Shown: in pieces, positions 37,960 to 47,090 of the stretch
Layout of the letters: the number at the start of each line of letters is the position of its first letter
Numbering within the stretch: position 1 is the first letter of the stretch
From: Marivita sp051859345
GTDB taxonomy: Bacteria > Pseudomonadota > Alphaproteobacteria > Rhodobacterales > Rhodobacteraceae
Length of the DNA stretch: 64,000 nt
Assembly (NCBI RefSeq): GCF_051859345.1
Contig: NZ_JBHYFV010000013.1
Coordinates: forward strand, 45,975 to 109,974
Reading direction: 5' to 3'
Program-made: the position numbers and the translations under genes
Notes under the pieces: model-generated
What the model saw: only the letters and a program-made list of their open reading frames with translations
What the model was told of the DNA's origin: nothing
Database searches by the model: none

Positions 37960-40509
37960 TCAGCCCAGAATCCGGCTGACCATTTCATCTGTGTCTCGGC
38001 TCAGGTTCGGTTTGGCCTTGATCCGCTCAAGCGCGGTCTTGATCTTGGTCTGCCGGTCCTCATCGTATCGTTTCCAGGTCTGGAAGACGGAACACATGCG
38101 CGCCGTGGTCTGCGGGTTCTTGTCGTCCAGCGTGATGAGCCAATCGGCAAGGAACGCATATCCCGCGCCATCCTTGCGGTGGAACCCGGCGTGGTTCATC
38201 GCGAACCCGCCCATCACCGCGCGGAACCGGTTGGGGTTGGTCAGATCAAAGGCGGGGTGTTCCACAAGGCTTTCCGCCACGTCCACCGCGATATCCGGTT
38301 TTGCCATGCCGACCTGCAAACCGAACCATTTGTCCATGACAAGTCGGTCATCTTTCCACTGAGATTCGAATGACTTGACCGCGCTGTCGCCTTTATCGGC
38401 AGAAATAAGCTGCGACAGAGCCGATAACTGCAATGTCATATTGTCAGCACTGTCATACTGGGCCTGTGCTGCCGCGCCGCCGTCGAGCCGTGTCTGCAAA
38501 CCCAGAAGTGCCGACCCCAACGACCGCTTGCCCGACTGATCCGCATCCGGCGCATAGGGATCATGCACCACAACCGATCCGCGCAGGTCAGACAGGAAAC
38601 CTGTCCACGCGACCGCCATGTGGTTGCGCAGATCCTCTGCCGCCTGCCAGATCGCATCGGGGTCAGGCGTCGTGCCCAACTCAAACAGGACCTGCGCCAT
38701 TTCGGACTGGCTGGGGAGTGCCATCATCAGCGCCCGGAATGCGGCGTCCAGCGCGTCATCCCGCACCACCCGTTCCAGCCCGTCAAGCCATGCGGTGTCC
38801 GGCGCGGCACCATCGCGGATCATCGCCACAAGGCAGTCACGGGCAAGGTTGCGGTTTGCCTCCCAGCGGTTGAATTCATCGGTGTCATGCGCCAGCAGGA
38901 AGGCCTGTTCCTCGCGGCTGACCTCACGCTCCAAAACGATGGGGGCTGAAAATCCGCGCAGGATCGACGGCACAGGTTTGCCGGCCAGACCGTCGAAGGT
39001 AAAGCTTTGTTCGGCGTTAGTCATTTCCAGAACCTGCGTCGGCACAACCTCGTCACCGTTGGGATTCAGCAATCCAACGGCAATTGGAATGACCTTGGGG
39101 TCTTTCACAACCTGTCCCGGCGTCGACGGTGTGTGCTGTCTGAAGGTCAGGGTATAGACCCCGTCCGACCACGCCTCGGACACAGCGACGCGGGGCGTAC
39201 CGGATTGCGCATACCAGAGCTTGAACTGCGCAAGGTCACGGCCCGTGGCATCCGCGAACACCTGCAACCAATCCTCGATAGTGCAGGCCTGACCGTCATG
39301 ACGGTCAAAATAAAGGTCAAGAGCACGGGAATAAGCATCGTCACCCACCAACGTTTTCAGCATGCCGATCACTTCGGCACCCTTTTCGTAAACCGTGGCG
39401 GTGTAGAAATTGTTAATTTCCTGAAAACTCTCCGGCCGCACCGGGTGGCTCAATGGTCCCTGATCTTCGGGGAACTGCCGTGCGCGCAGATCAATCACGT
39501 CGCTGATGCGTTTCACCGGAGCCGAGCGCATGTCCGACGTGAACTGGCTGTCGCGATAGACGGTCAGCCCCTCTTTCAGACACAGCTGGAACCAGTCGCG
39601 GCAGGTGATGCGGTTGCCGGTCCAGTTGTGGAAATACTCATGCGCAATAATCGCTTCAATTCTTTCGAAATTCGCGTCCGTGCTTGTTTCGGGCGACGCC
39701 AGAACGCAGGAGGAATTGAACACGTTCAGCCCCTTGTTTTCCATTGCGCCCATATTGAAATCGTCGACTGCGACGATGTTGAAGATGTCCAGATCGTATT
39801 CGCGCCCATACTCCTTTTCATCCCAAGACATTGATTTCTTGAGAGCTTCCATCCCGAAGGCGCATTTGTCCTCGTCCCCCGGACGGACCCAGATGTTCAA
39901 TTCCACATCCTTGCCGGACAGGGTGGTGAAGGTGTCGGGATGGTTGACCAGATCGCCGGCGACGAGGGCGAAGAGGTAGGCCGGTTTGGGCCACGGATCG
40001 TGCCATTCCGCCCAGCCGTCGCCGGTGCCCGCGGGATTGCCATTGGACAGCTTCACCTTTTCTTCACCCTCGATTCGTACGGTGAAGGTGCTCATCACGT
40101 CCGGGCGATCCGGATAGTAGGTGATCTTGCGGAACCCTTCCGCCTCGCATTGGGTGCAATACATGCCGTTCGACATGTAAAGCCCTTCAAGCGCGGTGTT
40201 GGTCTGCGGGCTGATCTCGACCTCGGCCTCCCAAACGAAAGGCCCGTCCGGCACGGCGCAGCGCAGCCCGTCGTCGGTCAGGTCAGGCGAAACCTCGGCC
40301 CCGTCGATCTTGGCCCAGATCAGGGAAAGGTCTTCGCCATGAAGGAAAAACGTCCGGTCCGTCGCATCCGGATTGGGCGCAAACGATATCCGGCTGATGA
40401 CCCGCGTAGAGGTCGGTGCCAAACGAAAGGTCAGGTGAACACTTTCCACCACATAACCGTACGGGGTGTAATCCTTGAGGTAGATCGTCTTGGGCGCGGC
40501 GTCTTTCAT
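37960..40509 (-). CDS. pepN: aminopeptidase N (M1 family)
   Basis: 849 residues from the ATG at 40509. M1 zinc aminopeptidases remove N-terminal residues from peptides in the cytoplasm. The exopeptidase motif MGAMENKGLNVF and the zinc motif AHEYFHNWTGNRITCRDWFQLCLKEGLTV (HExxH-x18-E) are intact, and the C-terminal half matches the bacterial PepN superhelical domain. No signal peptide. It diverges from the photolyase gene. Confidence 0.96.
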   Translation of the reverse strand: MKDAAPKTIYLKDYTPYGYVVESVHLTFRLAPTSTRVISRISFAPNPDATDRTFFLHGEDLSLIWAKIDGAEVSPDLTDDGLRCAVPDGPFVWEAEVEISPQTNTALEGLYMSNGMYCTQCEAEGFRKITYYPDRPDVMSTFTVRIEGEEKVKLSNGNPAGTGDGWAEWHDPWPKPAYLFALVAGDLVNHPDTFTTLSGKDVELNIWVRPGDEDKCAFGMEALKKSMSWDEKEYGREYDLDIFNIVAVDDFNMGAMENKGLNVFNSSCVLASPETSTDANFERIEAIIAHEYFHNWTGNRITCRDWFQLCLKEGLTVYRDSQFTSDMRSAPVKRISDVIDLRARQFPEDQGPLSHPVRPESFQEINNFYTATVYEKGAEVIGMLKTLVGDDAYSRALDLYFDRHDGQACTIEDWLQVFADATGRDLAQFKLWYAQSGTPRVAVSEAWSDGVYTLTFRQHTPSTPGQVVKDPKVIPIAVGLLNPNGDEVVPTQVLEMTNAEQSFTFDGLAGKPVPSILRGFSAPIVLEREVSREEQAFLLAHDTDEFNRWEANRNLARDCLVAMIRDGAAPDTAWLDGLERVVRDDALDAAFRALMMALPSQSEMAQVLFELGTTPDPDAIWQAAEDLRNHMAVAWTGFLSDLRGSVVVHDPYAPDADQSGKRSLGSALLGLQTRLDGGAAAQAQYDSADNMTLQLSALSQLISADKGDSAVKSFESQWKDDRLVMDKWFGLQVGMAKPDIAVDVAESLVEHPAFDLTNPNRFRAVMGGFAMNHAGFHRKDGAGYAFLADWLITLDDKNPQTTARMCSVFQTWKRYDEDRQTKIKTALERIKAKPNLSRDTDEMVSRILG

Positions 40510-40631
40510 CGGAAGCTCCGGATTGGGGATGTTGCGTGTTGACGTAATACCTAAGCCGGGATTTGAAAGAAGGGAAACGGGTTGCACTTGCGGGACTGTT
40601 CAAATGCACGCCACCGCCTAGCTTGCATAGT

Positions 40632-42149
40632 ATGACGACGATCCTCTGGTTCAAACGCGATCTGCGTGTCCATGACCATCCTGCGCTGGAACTGGCTGCG
40701 CGGGATGAACAGGTGGTGCCACTTTATATTGTGGAGCCGGATTATTGGGCGCTGCCCGACACGTCTGACAGGCAGTTGGCGTTTTTGCAGGAATGCCTTG
40801 CCGACTTGCAAAATGCGCTGCGCGGTCTGGGCAGCGACCTCGTGATCCGTGTGGGCGACGCGGTGGAGGTGTTTTGGGATTTATACCAAACGGTAAAATT
40901 TGACCGATTGGTCAGCCATGAAGAGACCGGTAACGCCTGGACTTTCGACCGTGACAAACGGGTTGCCGCGTGGGTGCGCGGGCAGAGTATCGGCTGGATC
41001 GAGCTGCCACAATCCGGCGTCGTGCGTCGCTTGCAAGATCGCGATGGGTGGGCAAGGCACCGCAACGCCTATACAGCGCGGACCCCGGTGCAGGCTCCAA
41101 AGGCGTTGCCGCCCTGCGACCTGCCATCGGACCCGATTCCGACGCTTTGCACGCCTGAGTCTTGTTCGGGCAGACAACCGGGGGGACGGAACCACGCCCT
41201 GTCGCTGCTTGGTGGGTTCCTCAACAAGCGTGGGCAGACTTACCGCCGCGCCATGTCCTCACCGTTTGAAGGGGCCACGGCCTGTTCCCGACTCAGCCCG
41301 CATCTGGCGTTCGGCACACTCACGATCCGCGAGGTGGTGCAGACCACCGCCACCCGTCAGCGCGAGGTCAAGGGTGGGCCGCGAGATGGCTGGGCGGGTA
41401 GCCTCACGTCGTTTCAATCCCGCCTCGCGTGGCGCGACCATTTTATGCAAAAACTGGAAGATGAACCGGAACTCGAACAGCGTTGCCTGCACCGCGCCTA
41501 CGAAGGCATGCGTCCGTTGGAGCCGGATCACAGCCGCCTGAGTGCATGGGAGAACGGTGAAACCGGCTTGCCGTTTCTGGACGCCTGTTTGCGGTCCTTG
41601 CGCGCCACGGGTTGGCTCAATTTCCGGATGCGGGCGATGCTGGTCAGCGTGGCCAGCTATCACCTCTGGCTCGATTGGCGCAGCACCGGGCCGCATCTGG
41701 CGCGGATGTTCACCGATTATGAACCAGGCATCCACTGGAGCCAGATGCAGATGCAATCGGGCACCACGGGCATCAACACGCCGCGCATCTACAACCCGAT
41801 CAAGCAGGGGACAGACCAGGATCCGACGGGGGCATTCACGCGGATGTGGCTGCCCGAACTGGCCGAGGTTCCGGACGCGCATCTGCAAACTCCGTGGCGC
41901 TGGGACCGGGCAGGGCGCGTCTTGGGCAAGACCTATCCAGACCCGATCGTCGACGTGGCCGAGGCCGCCCGCAGTGCCCGCGACCGCATCTTTTCCATGC
42001 GCCGCAGTGTCGACCACCTCGAGACGCAGCGCGTGATCCACAAACATGCCAGCCGCAAGGACAGCGCAGGACATTTCGTCAACGACCGTGCCGCGCGCAA
42101 GCCGCGCCGGGCCAAACCTGATGACGCACAATTGAAACTGGATCTGTGA
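40632..42149 (+). CDS. cryptochrome/deoxyribodipyrimidine photolyase family
   Basis: 505 residues from ATG 40632 (MTTILWFKRDLRVHDHPAL). An N-terminal Rossmann-like antenna domain (about 1-130) is followed by the FAD-binding helical domain (FQSRLAWRDHFMQKLED; FRMRAMLVSVASYHLWLDW; DYEPGIHWSQMQMQSGTTGINTPRIYNP). It is either a light-driven DNA repair enzyme or a proteobacterial cryptochrome; a basic C-terminal tail (KHASRKDS...RKPRRAKPD) may bind DNA. The stop overlaps the next gene, a DUF2256 protein, a pairing I associate with this photolyase subgroup. Confidence 0.92.
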   Translation: MTTILWFKRDLRVHDHPALELAARDEQVVPLYIVEPDYWALPDTSDRQLAFLQECLADLQNALRGLGSDLVIRVGDAVEVFWDLYQTVKFDRLVSHEETGNAWTFDRDKRVAAWVRGQSIGWIELPQSGVVRRLQDRDGWARHRNAYTARTPVQAPKALPPCDLPSDPIPTLCTPESCSGRQPGGRNHALSLLGGFLNKRGQTYRRAMSSPFEGATACSRLSPHLAFGTLTIREVVQTTATRQREVKGGPRDGWAGSLTSFQSRLAWRDHFMQKLEDEPELEQRCLHRAYEGMRPLEPDHSRLSAWENGETGLPFLDACLRSLRATGWLNFRMRAMLVSVASYHLWLDWRSTGPHLARMFTDYEPGIHWSQMQMQSGTTGINTPRIYNPIKQGTDQDPTGAFTRMWLPELAEVPDAHLQTPWRWDRAGRVLGKTYPDPIVDVAEAARSARDRIFSMRRSVDHLETQRVIHKHASRKDSAGHFVNDRAARKPRRAKPDDAQLKLDL

Positions 42150-42298
42150 TGCCCAAGCAGCGCAAGAAATCCAACCTTCCGTCCAAGACCTGCGCCACCT
42201 GTGGTCTGCCGTTCACCTGGCGCAAGAAGTGGGAAAAGGTCTGGGACGAGGTGAAGTATTGCTCGGCGCGTTGTCGGCGTGGGAAGGGTATGGTGTAG
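42149..42298 (+). CDS. DUF2256 small zinc-ribbon-like protein
   Basis: 49 residues, starting MPKQRKKSNLPSKTC. The DUF2256 signature is clear: CATCGLPFTWRKKWEKVW then KYCSARCRRGKG, with four cysteines placed as a zinc site. Its ATG overlaps the photolyase stop (TGATG), so the two are translated together. Function is unknown; coupling points to a partner or accessory role for the flavoprotein. Confidence 0.85.
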   Translation: MPKQRKKSNLPSKTCATCGLPFTWRKKWEKVWDEVKYCSARCRRGKGMV

Positions 42299-42412
42299 TG
42301 TGTGTTTGCGCGCACCGATGGCAGGGGCGACGACGTGGCGCATGGGTTCACGCACCTTACCAAGTATCCGAATATTTGCAGTCGAATTTTCAAATAAATC
42401 CAAACATCTTTT

Positions 42413-42433
42413 TTGGTCAGTTAACCTGACCAA
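42413..42433. promoter_or_regulatory. perfect palindrome upstream of malate synthase
   Basis: Arms TTGGTCAG and CTGACCAA flank TTAAC, 67 bp upstream of the glcB start in an AT-rich spacer. The TTGGT...ACCAA-like ends resemble sites of FCD-type GntR regulators. It could instead be a terminator for the photolyase/DUF2256 transcript, though it is 115 bp past that stop. Confidence 0.4.
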
Positions 42434-42500
42434 CCCTGTTGCGGATCGGAAACTTTCTTTCTAATTGAGTACCACAGTATACAGCGAGGGGACCACAGCC

Positions 42501-44648
42501 ATGCCCAACCGGATCGACCGTCACGGATTGCAGATCGACGAGACGCTCTTTGACTTCATCGAAGGGCAGGCGTTGCCCGGAACCGAAGTCGAGGCTGATG
42601 CCTTTTGGCAGGCGCTGTCGACTCTTGCGCACGAGTTTGGGCCAAAGAACGCCAACCTTCTGAAGATCCGCGAAGACCTTCAGACCAAGATCGACGAATG
42701 GCACATCCGCCACCGCAACCAGCCGCATGACCACGAGGCCTACAAGGCGTTCCTGTCCGAGATCGGCTACCTGCTGCCCGAAGGTGATGATTTCGAGATC
42801 GAGACGCAGAACACAGATCCAGAATTCGCCAGCATTCCCGGTCCGCAGCTTGTCGTGCCGATCACGAACGCGCGCTACGCGCTGAACGCCGCGAATGCGC
42901 GTTGGGGCAGTCTTTACGATGGGTTCTACGGCACCGACGCGATGGGAACACCCGCGCCTAAAGGCGGCTATGACAAGGGCCGGGGTGCCCGCGTCGTGGC
43001 GCGCGCCCGCGTGTTCCTTGACGAAGCCTTCCCGATCGACGGCGGCAGCCATGCCGACGCCCGTCGTTATTACGTCCATGACGGCGCTCTGCTGGTGGAT
43101 GACATGCCGCTGGCGCATCCGGAAAAGTTCATCGGCTATACCGGCCATCCCAAGGCGCCCGATGCTGTGCTCTTGCGCAACAACGGGTTGCATGTCGAAC
43201 TGGTCTTCGACCGCACGCATTTCATCGGCAGCCGCGATCAGGCGGGACTGGCGGATGTGCGCCTTGAAAGCGCCGTGTCCGCGATCATGGATTGCGAGGA
43301 TTCCGTGGCCTGCGTCGATGCGGAAGACAAGACGCTTGCCTATGCCAATTGGCTGGGCCTGATGAAGGGTGATCTGCAAGACAGCTTTGAGAAGGGCGGA
43401 AAGACCGTCACCCGCGCGTTGAACCCGGACCTGACCTACACCGCGCCGGATGGCCGCGACGTGACGATCAAGGGCCGCGCGCTGATGCTGGTGCGCAATG
43501 TCGGCCACCTGATGACCAACCCGGCGATCCTGCTCAAGGACGGGTCCGAGATCTACGAGGGTCTGATGGACGCCATGATCACCGCGCTGATTGCCAAGCA
43601 TGACCTTGGCAAGACAGACGGATTGCGCAATTCGCACCACGGCTCGGTCTATGTGGTCAAACCCAAGATGCACGGTCCCGACGAGGTGGCATTCTCAGAC
43701 GCGACTTTCACCTTTGTCGAAAAGGCGCTGGGCCTGCCCGCCAACACTGTCAAGCTGGGCATCATGGACGAGGAACGCCGCACCAGCGTCAACCTCAAGC
43801 AATGCATCCGCGCCGCCAAGCACCGCGTCGCTTTCATCAACACCGGGTTCCTCGACCGCACCGGCGACGAGATTCACACCTCGATGGAAGCGGGGCCGTT
43901 CAGCCGCAAGGATTTCATCAAGCGCAAGGCGTGGATCGGTGGTTACGAGAACCGCAATGTCGATATCGGGCTGGAATGCGGGCTTTCCGGCAAGGCGCAG
44001 ATCGGCAAGGGCATGTGGGCCATGCCCGACATGATGGCCGCGATGCTGGAACAGAAGATCGAACACCCGAAATCGGGCGCCAATTGCGCCTGGGTGCCGT
44101 CGCCCACAGCGGCCACGCTGCACGCGCTGCACTATCACAAGGTCGATGTGTTTGCCGTGCAGGCCAGGCTGCGCAAGGGTGGCCGCCGGGCGCATGTGGA
44201 CACGATCCTCGATATCCCGCTGGCGGCGTTCCAGAAATGGTCCAAAGACCAGATCACCCGCGAAGTGGAAAACAACGCGCAGGGCATCCTTGGTTATGTC
44301 GTGCGCTGGGTCGATCAGGGAGTCGGGTGTTCGAAGGTTCCGGACATCAACAATGTCGGCCTGATGGAAGACCGCGCCACCTGCCGGATTTCCGCGCAGC
44401 ATATCGCCAACTGGCTGCACCACGGGATCGTGTCCAAGGACGACGCATTGGAGATCATGCGGCGCATGGCTGCCGTGGTGGATGATCAGAACGCAGGCGA
44501 TCCGCTTTATCACCCGATGGCACCCGGCTTTGACGGTATCGCCTTCAAAGCCGCTTGTGATCTGATCTTCGAAGGCCGCGTGCAGCCATCCGGCTATACC
44601 GAACCGGTCCTGCACCGTCGTCGTCTGGAGCTTAAGACAGTACGCTGA
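42501..44648 (+). CDS. glcB: malate synthase G
   Basis: 715 residues from ATG 42501, with GCGAGGGG as ribosome site; an earlier start at 42465 would add an unlikely leader. It condenses glyoxylate with acetyl-CoA to malate. Seen are the barrel MDCEDSVACVDAEDK, the CoA-side segments GRALMLVRNVGHLMTNPA, GIMDEERRTSVNLKQCI and the C-terminal GVGCSKVPDINNVGLMEDRATCRIS. Isocitrate lyase is not in this window, so glyoxylate may come from glycolate or purine breakdown. Confidence 0.97.
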   Translation: MPNRIDRHGLQIDETLFDFIEGQALPGTEVEADAFWQALSTLAHEFGPKNANLLKIREDLQTKIDEWHIRHRNQPHDHEAYKAFLSEIGYLLPEGDDFEIETQNTDPEFASIPGPQLVVPITNARYALNAANARWGSLYDGFYGTDAMGTPAPKGGYDKGRGARVVARARVFLDEAFPIDGGSHADARRYYVHDGALLVDDMPLAHPEKFIGYTGHPKAPDAVLLRNNGLHVELVFDRTHFIGSRDQAGLADVRLESAVSAIMDCEDSVACVDAEDKTLAYANWLGLMKGDLQDSFEKGGKTVTRALNPDLTYTAPDGRDVTIKGRALMLVRNVGHLMTNPAILLKDGSEIYEGLMDAMITALIAKHDLGKTDGLRNSHHGSVYVVKPKMHGPDEVAFSDATFTFVEKALGLPANTVKLGIMDEERRTSVNLKQCIRAAKHRVAFINTGFLDRTGDEIHTSMEAGPFSRKDFIKRKAWIGGYENRNVDIGLECGLSGKAQIGKGMWAMPDMMAAMLEQKIEHPKSGANCAWVPSPTAATLHALHYHKVDVFAVQARLRKGGRRAHVDTILDIPLAAFQKWSKDQITREVENNAQGILGYVVRWVDQGVGCSKVPDINNVGLMEDRATCRISAQHIANWLHHGIVSKDDALEIMRRMAAVVDDQNAGDPLYHPMAPGFDGIAFKAACDLIFEGRVQPSGYTEPVLHRRRLELKTVR

Positions 44649-44656
44649 AAAGGCGC

Positions 44657-44699
44657 GTTTCCACAGACGGAAACAGTACGTTGCGTCGATGCATCGTAC
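44657..44699. terminator. two hairpins after malate synthase
   Basis: GTTTCC, loop ACAGAC, GGAAAC at 44657-44674, then an imperfect palindrome at 44676-44699 with outer arms GTACG and CGTAC and inner TGC...GCA. Its centre TGCGTCGATGCA differs by two bases from the TGCGTCAACGCA cores at 5219 and 10381. Confidence 0.55.
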
Positions 44700-44794
44700 C
44701 CCCGCGCAGGCGGCCGCCGCCTGCGCAAGAAACAGAGCCGCGCATCAAGATTTGCGTTTGCGCCTGCATACCCTTCTGCGTATAGAGACGTCAG

Positions 44795-44871
<77 letters not shown>

Positions 44872-44938
44872 ATAATCTCAATGGCTTGGAGGATTGGCGT
44901 TTAAGTGTTGGTCTGGCTACGGTCCGGAATCAGCCTTT

Positions 44939-45139
44939 TCAGATTGTCGCCTTTACAGTGCTTCTCCCGCCAGATTTGATGCTTGTCACGCGCCGTCCCT
45001 TGCGGTTTTGGACCACAAAACCCCGTCTCGCGAAGTATGCCTTCATCTTGCTCGACGCCCGTTGTCTGACGTTCTTGTTCGGGTCAGTGATGAAGGTGCC
45101 AAATCCACAGCGCCCAAAGTTGGTGCAGGAATAGATCAT
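44939..45139 (-). CDS. small basic hypothetical protein
   Basis: 66 residues, rich in Lys/Arg in the C-terminal part (KMKAYFARRGFVVQNRKGRR), with CTNFGRC near the start. The third codon positions are mostly G or C in this frame, as for real genes here, and not in the antisense frame. The ribosome site is poor. I recognise no family; it could be a genuine small gene or a remnant beside the tRNA. The rest of 44872-45215 holds nothing I can identify. Confidence 0.35.
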   Translation of the reverse strand: MIYSCTNFGRCGFGTFITDPNKNVRQRASSKMKAYFARRGFVVQNRKGRRVTSIKSGGRSTVKATI

Positions 45140-45215
45140 GCCTTTGGCTCTGAACGATGCGGAAAAGGCGAAGATTTAACGAGAGACTGGGAGCGCCATC
45201 TTGGCGCCCCCCAAG

Positions 45216-46523
45216 TCAGACATAGAAGTCCAGTTCTTCCTGTGTCTTGAGAAGGTCGCGCATCTTGATGGGATCGTCCCCGAAGAAAAACACCAAGCCC
45301 CAATGCGTGCCGAATGCCGACCGATCCGGCACTGTTTCTGCCGCCGGGGCCACCAGTTCGTGTGTATCGAAATATGGATGATCCGTGGTCTCTGGCGGCA
45401 TTTCGAGTGTGCTGACGACGCGGCGACGTGGGTAAACGCCGAAACAGCCAGCGTAACCCTTGGCGTCTTCGACTTCGCGCGGGAAGAAGGCTTCCACCTC
45501 TTCCCTGGTGCTTTTGGGATCGAATACCAGGATCGACGCCTGATACGCGTTGAATCCGTACGCGCGTTCAATCAACTCGAAAGCCTTGAAGCCGGGGGGG
45601 CGATAGGCGACTTCACCAAAGTACATTTCACCATCGGACGTGAGGAAATACTCCGGGTGAATTTGACCGAACTTGATATCGAACGTCTTGATCAGCTTTT
45701 CGATCTGCTTGGTGATGGCGTCACGCCAGCTTTCCAGTTCCTTCGTGGCGGGCACAAAGACCGAATAGCCAAGTGTGACGTATTCCGAGATGTTCAGGAA
45801 CTTGATCTCGCCGTCATGAATCCAGGCCTCGACCGCAAATTCCCAGCCGTCGAGGTGGCTTTCCATCAGCAACGGGTATTCTTCGTCCGGAATTTTATCG
45901 ATGTCTTCGATGTCGCGGATCATTCGATGTCCAAGGCAACCAGCCTTGTCGAAGGCCTTCACATGGATCGGATCGTCCGGATCGCCGTCAAGCTTCAGCA
46001 GTGTCTGGTTGACCCGTTTCATGAAGCGGACGATGTCGTCTTTCTCATAGGCTTCTTCGAAGATGCCAACGCGGATGCCGCCCAGCTGGGCACGACGTTT
46101 CATCAGCGCTTTGTCCCGGAACAGGATGGATTGGCCATACATGCGTGGCTGATCCATGAGAACCGCGTTGATCGCGCCCGACCATTCAACCGTTTCTTCG
46201 AACAGGGGAATGGCCACATCGACGCCGTCTTCCTTGAGCCGGCGGGCAATCTCCATCGACCTGTCGTTCAGCCGCGCGAAATCCCACGAGATGTAGGGGA
46301 TGTTGTTGGCTTCACAAAAGTCAGCGGCCCAGTCGGGTGCGACCACCACATAGCGCCGGTCAAACTTCTGGGCTGCCTTGATGGCGTTCATACTCCATCC
46401 CAGCAACGCGACGTACCCCTTGTCGGGGTCTTTGGGCGTTTCGGTGCCCTGAACGGAATCCAGAGTCGGGTCGGTCCAGTTCGAAACGTCTTTCGGAATC
46501 GGGGCTTCTGATGATTTTGAGAT
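45216..46523 (-). CDS. ATP-grasp domain protein, probable ATC start
   Basis: 435 residues if started at ATC 46523. The frame has no ATG until 46391 or TTG until 46406, both cutting into the first beta-strand GYVALLGWSMNAI. A perfect AAGGAG lies 8 nt before ATC, exactly where a start is expected, and an in-frame TAA lies just before it. The body looks like an ATP-grasp ligase (KALMKRRAQLGG; ESHLDGWEFAVEAWIHDGEIKFLNISEYV; FGQIHPEYFLTSDGEMYFGEVAYRPPG). Substrate unknown; such ligases join carboxylates to amines, as in peptide or cofactor synthesis. Confidence 0.75.
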   Translation of the reverse strand: MSKSSEAPIPKDVSNWTDPTLDSVQGTETPKDPDKGYVALLGWSMNAIKAAQKFDRRYVVVAPDWAADFCEANNIPYISWDFARLNDRSMEIARRLKEDGVDVAIPLFEETVEWSGAINAVLMDQPRMYGQSILFRDKALMKRRAQLGGIRVGIFEEAYEKDDIVRFMKRVNQTLLKLDGDPDDPIHVKAFDKAGCLGHRMIRDIEDIDKIPDEEYPLLMESHLDGWEFAVEAWIHDGEIKFLNISEYVTLGYSVFVPATKELESWRDAITKQIEKLIKTFDIKFGQIHPEYFLTSDGEMYFGEVAYRPPGFKAFELIERAYGFNAYQASILVFDPKSTREEVEAFFPREVEDAKGYAGCFGVYPRRRVVSTLEMPPETTDHPYFDTHELVAPAAETVPDRSAFGTHWGLVFFFGDDPIKMRDLLKTQEELDFYV

Positions 46524-46557
46524 AGAAGAGTCTCCTTAGGTTTAGCTTTGACATGGC

Positions 46558-46578
46558 GACGTCTTGTGGGAAGACGTC
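46558..46578 (-). promoter_or_regulatory. leader hairpin before the ATP-grasp gene
   Basis: Arms GACGTCTT and AAGACGTC with a 5-nt loop sit 35 nt upstream of the proposed start on the minus strand, within the likely 5' leader. It could modulate translation of a gene that lacks a standard start codon. A second short stem, CTTAG-TTTAT-CTAAG, is at 46596-46610. Confidence 0.4.
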
Positions 46579-47090
46579 ACAGAAATTAGAATATACTTAG
46601 TTTATCTAAGCAAAATTTCGAGGATTTCCAATTTTCGCACAGATTTCGATCACATCGAAAGGTCGATGATGCGCCGATTTCACGCGTGATGGCATTAAGG
46701 GATTTGAAATTATAACTATTTTACAATAATTTACATCCAAGGATGAATGCCTCGGGACTCTTTCGTCCTTGAAGGTTGAATCAATCGGACAAGGATGTTT
46801 TTCTGACTTCCTAATCAAAAATGCTTAGGATACGGAATGAAAACTGTAGAGGTCCAAGACATCCTTGGCACCACCCGCGAAATGAAAGCTGCCAGTTGAA
46901 GGACATGCGCCCAACACAGGTTTCGACGGCTGACCTTCAGACATTGGCGGGTTTTGGGTGTTGCCAATGCGGCCGCGAACGAGTGTAAGCCTTTTCCTAG
47001 GGCTGAAGCAAAATCAGTCGAAACCTTGATTACACGATTTCCGACTTGACGGGTTGAGCGGAAGAAAAAGTCTATCGGAGACTGTCTTGC
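46579..47090. other. AT-rich intergenic stretch without a supported gene
   Basis: About 510 bp clearly richer in A and T than the surroundings, especially 46585-46850. It separates the divergent ATP-grasp and metallopeptidase genes and presumably holds both promoters. A 107-codon minus frame at its right end resembles nothing I know. Confidence 0.6.

Noticed and set aside
44886..45134. 82-codon plus-strand ORF after tRNA-Arg
   Set aside because: The opposite frame (44939-45139) has the GC-rich third positions expected of coding DNA; this one does not.
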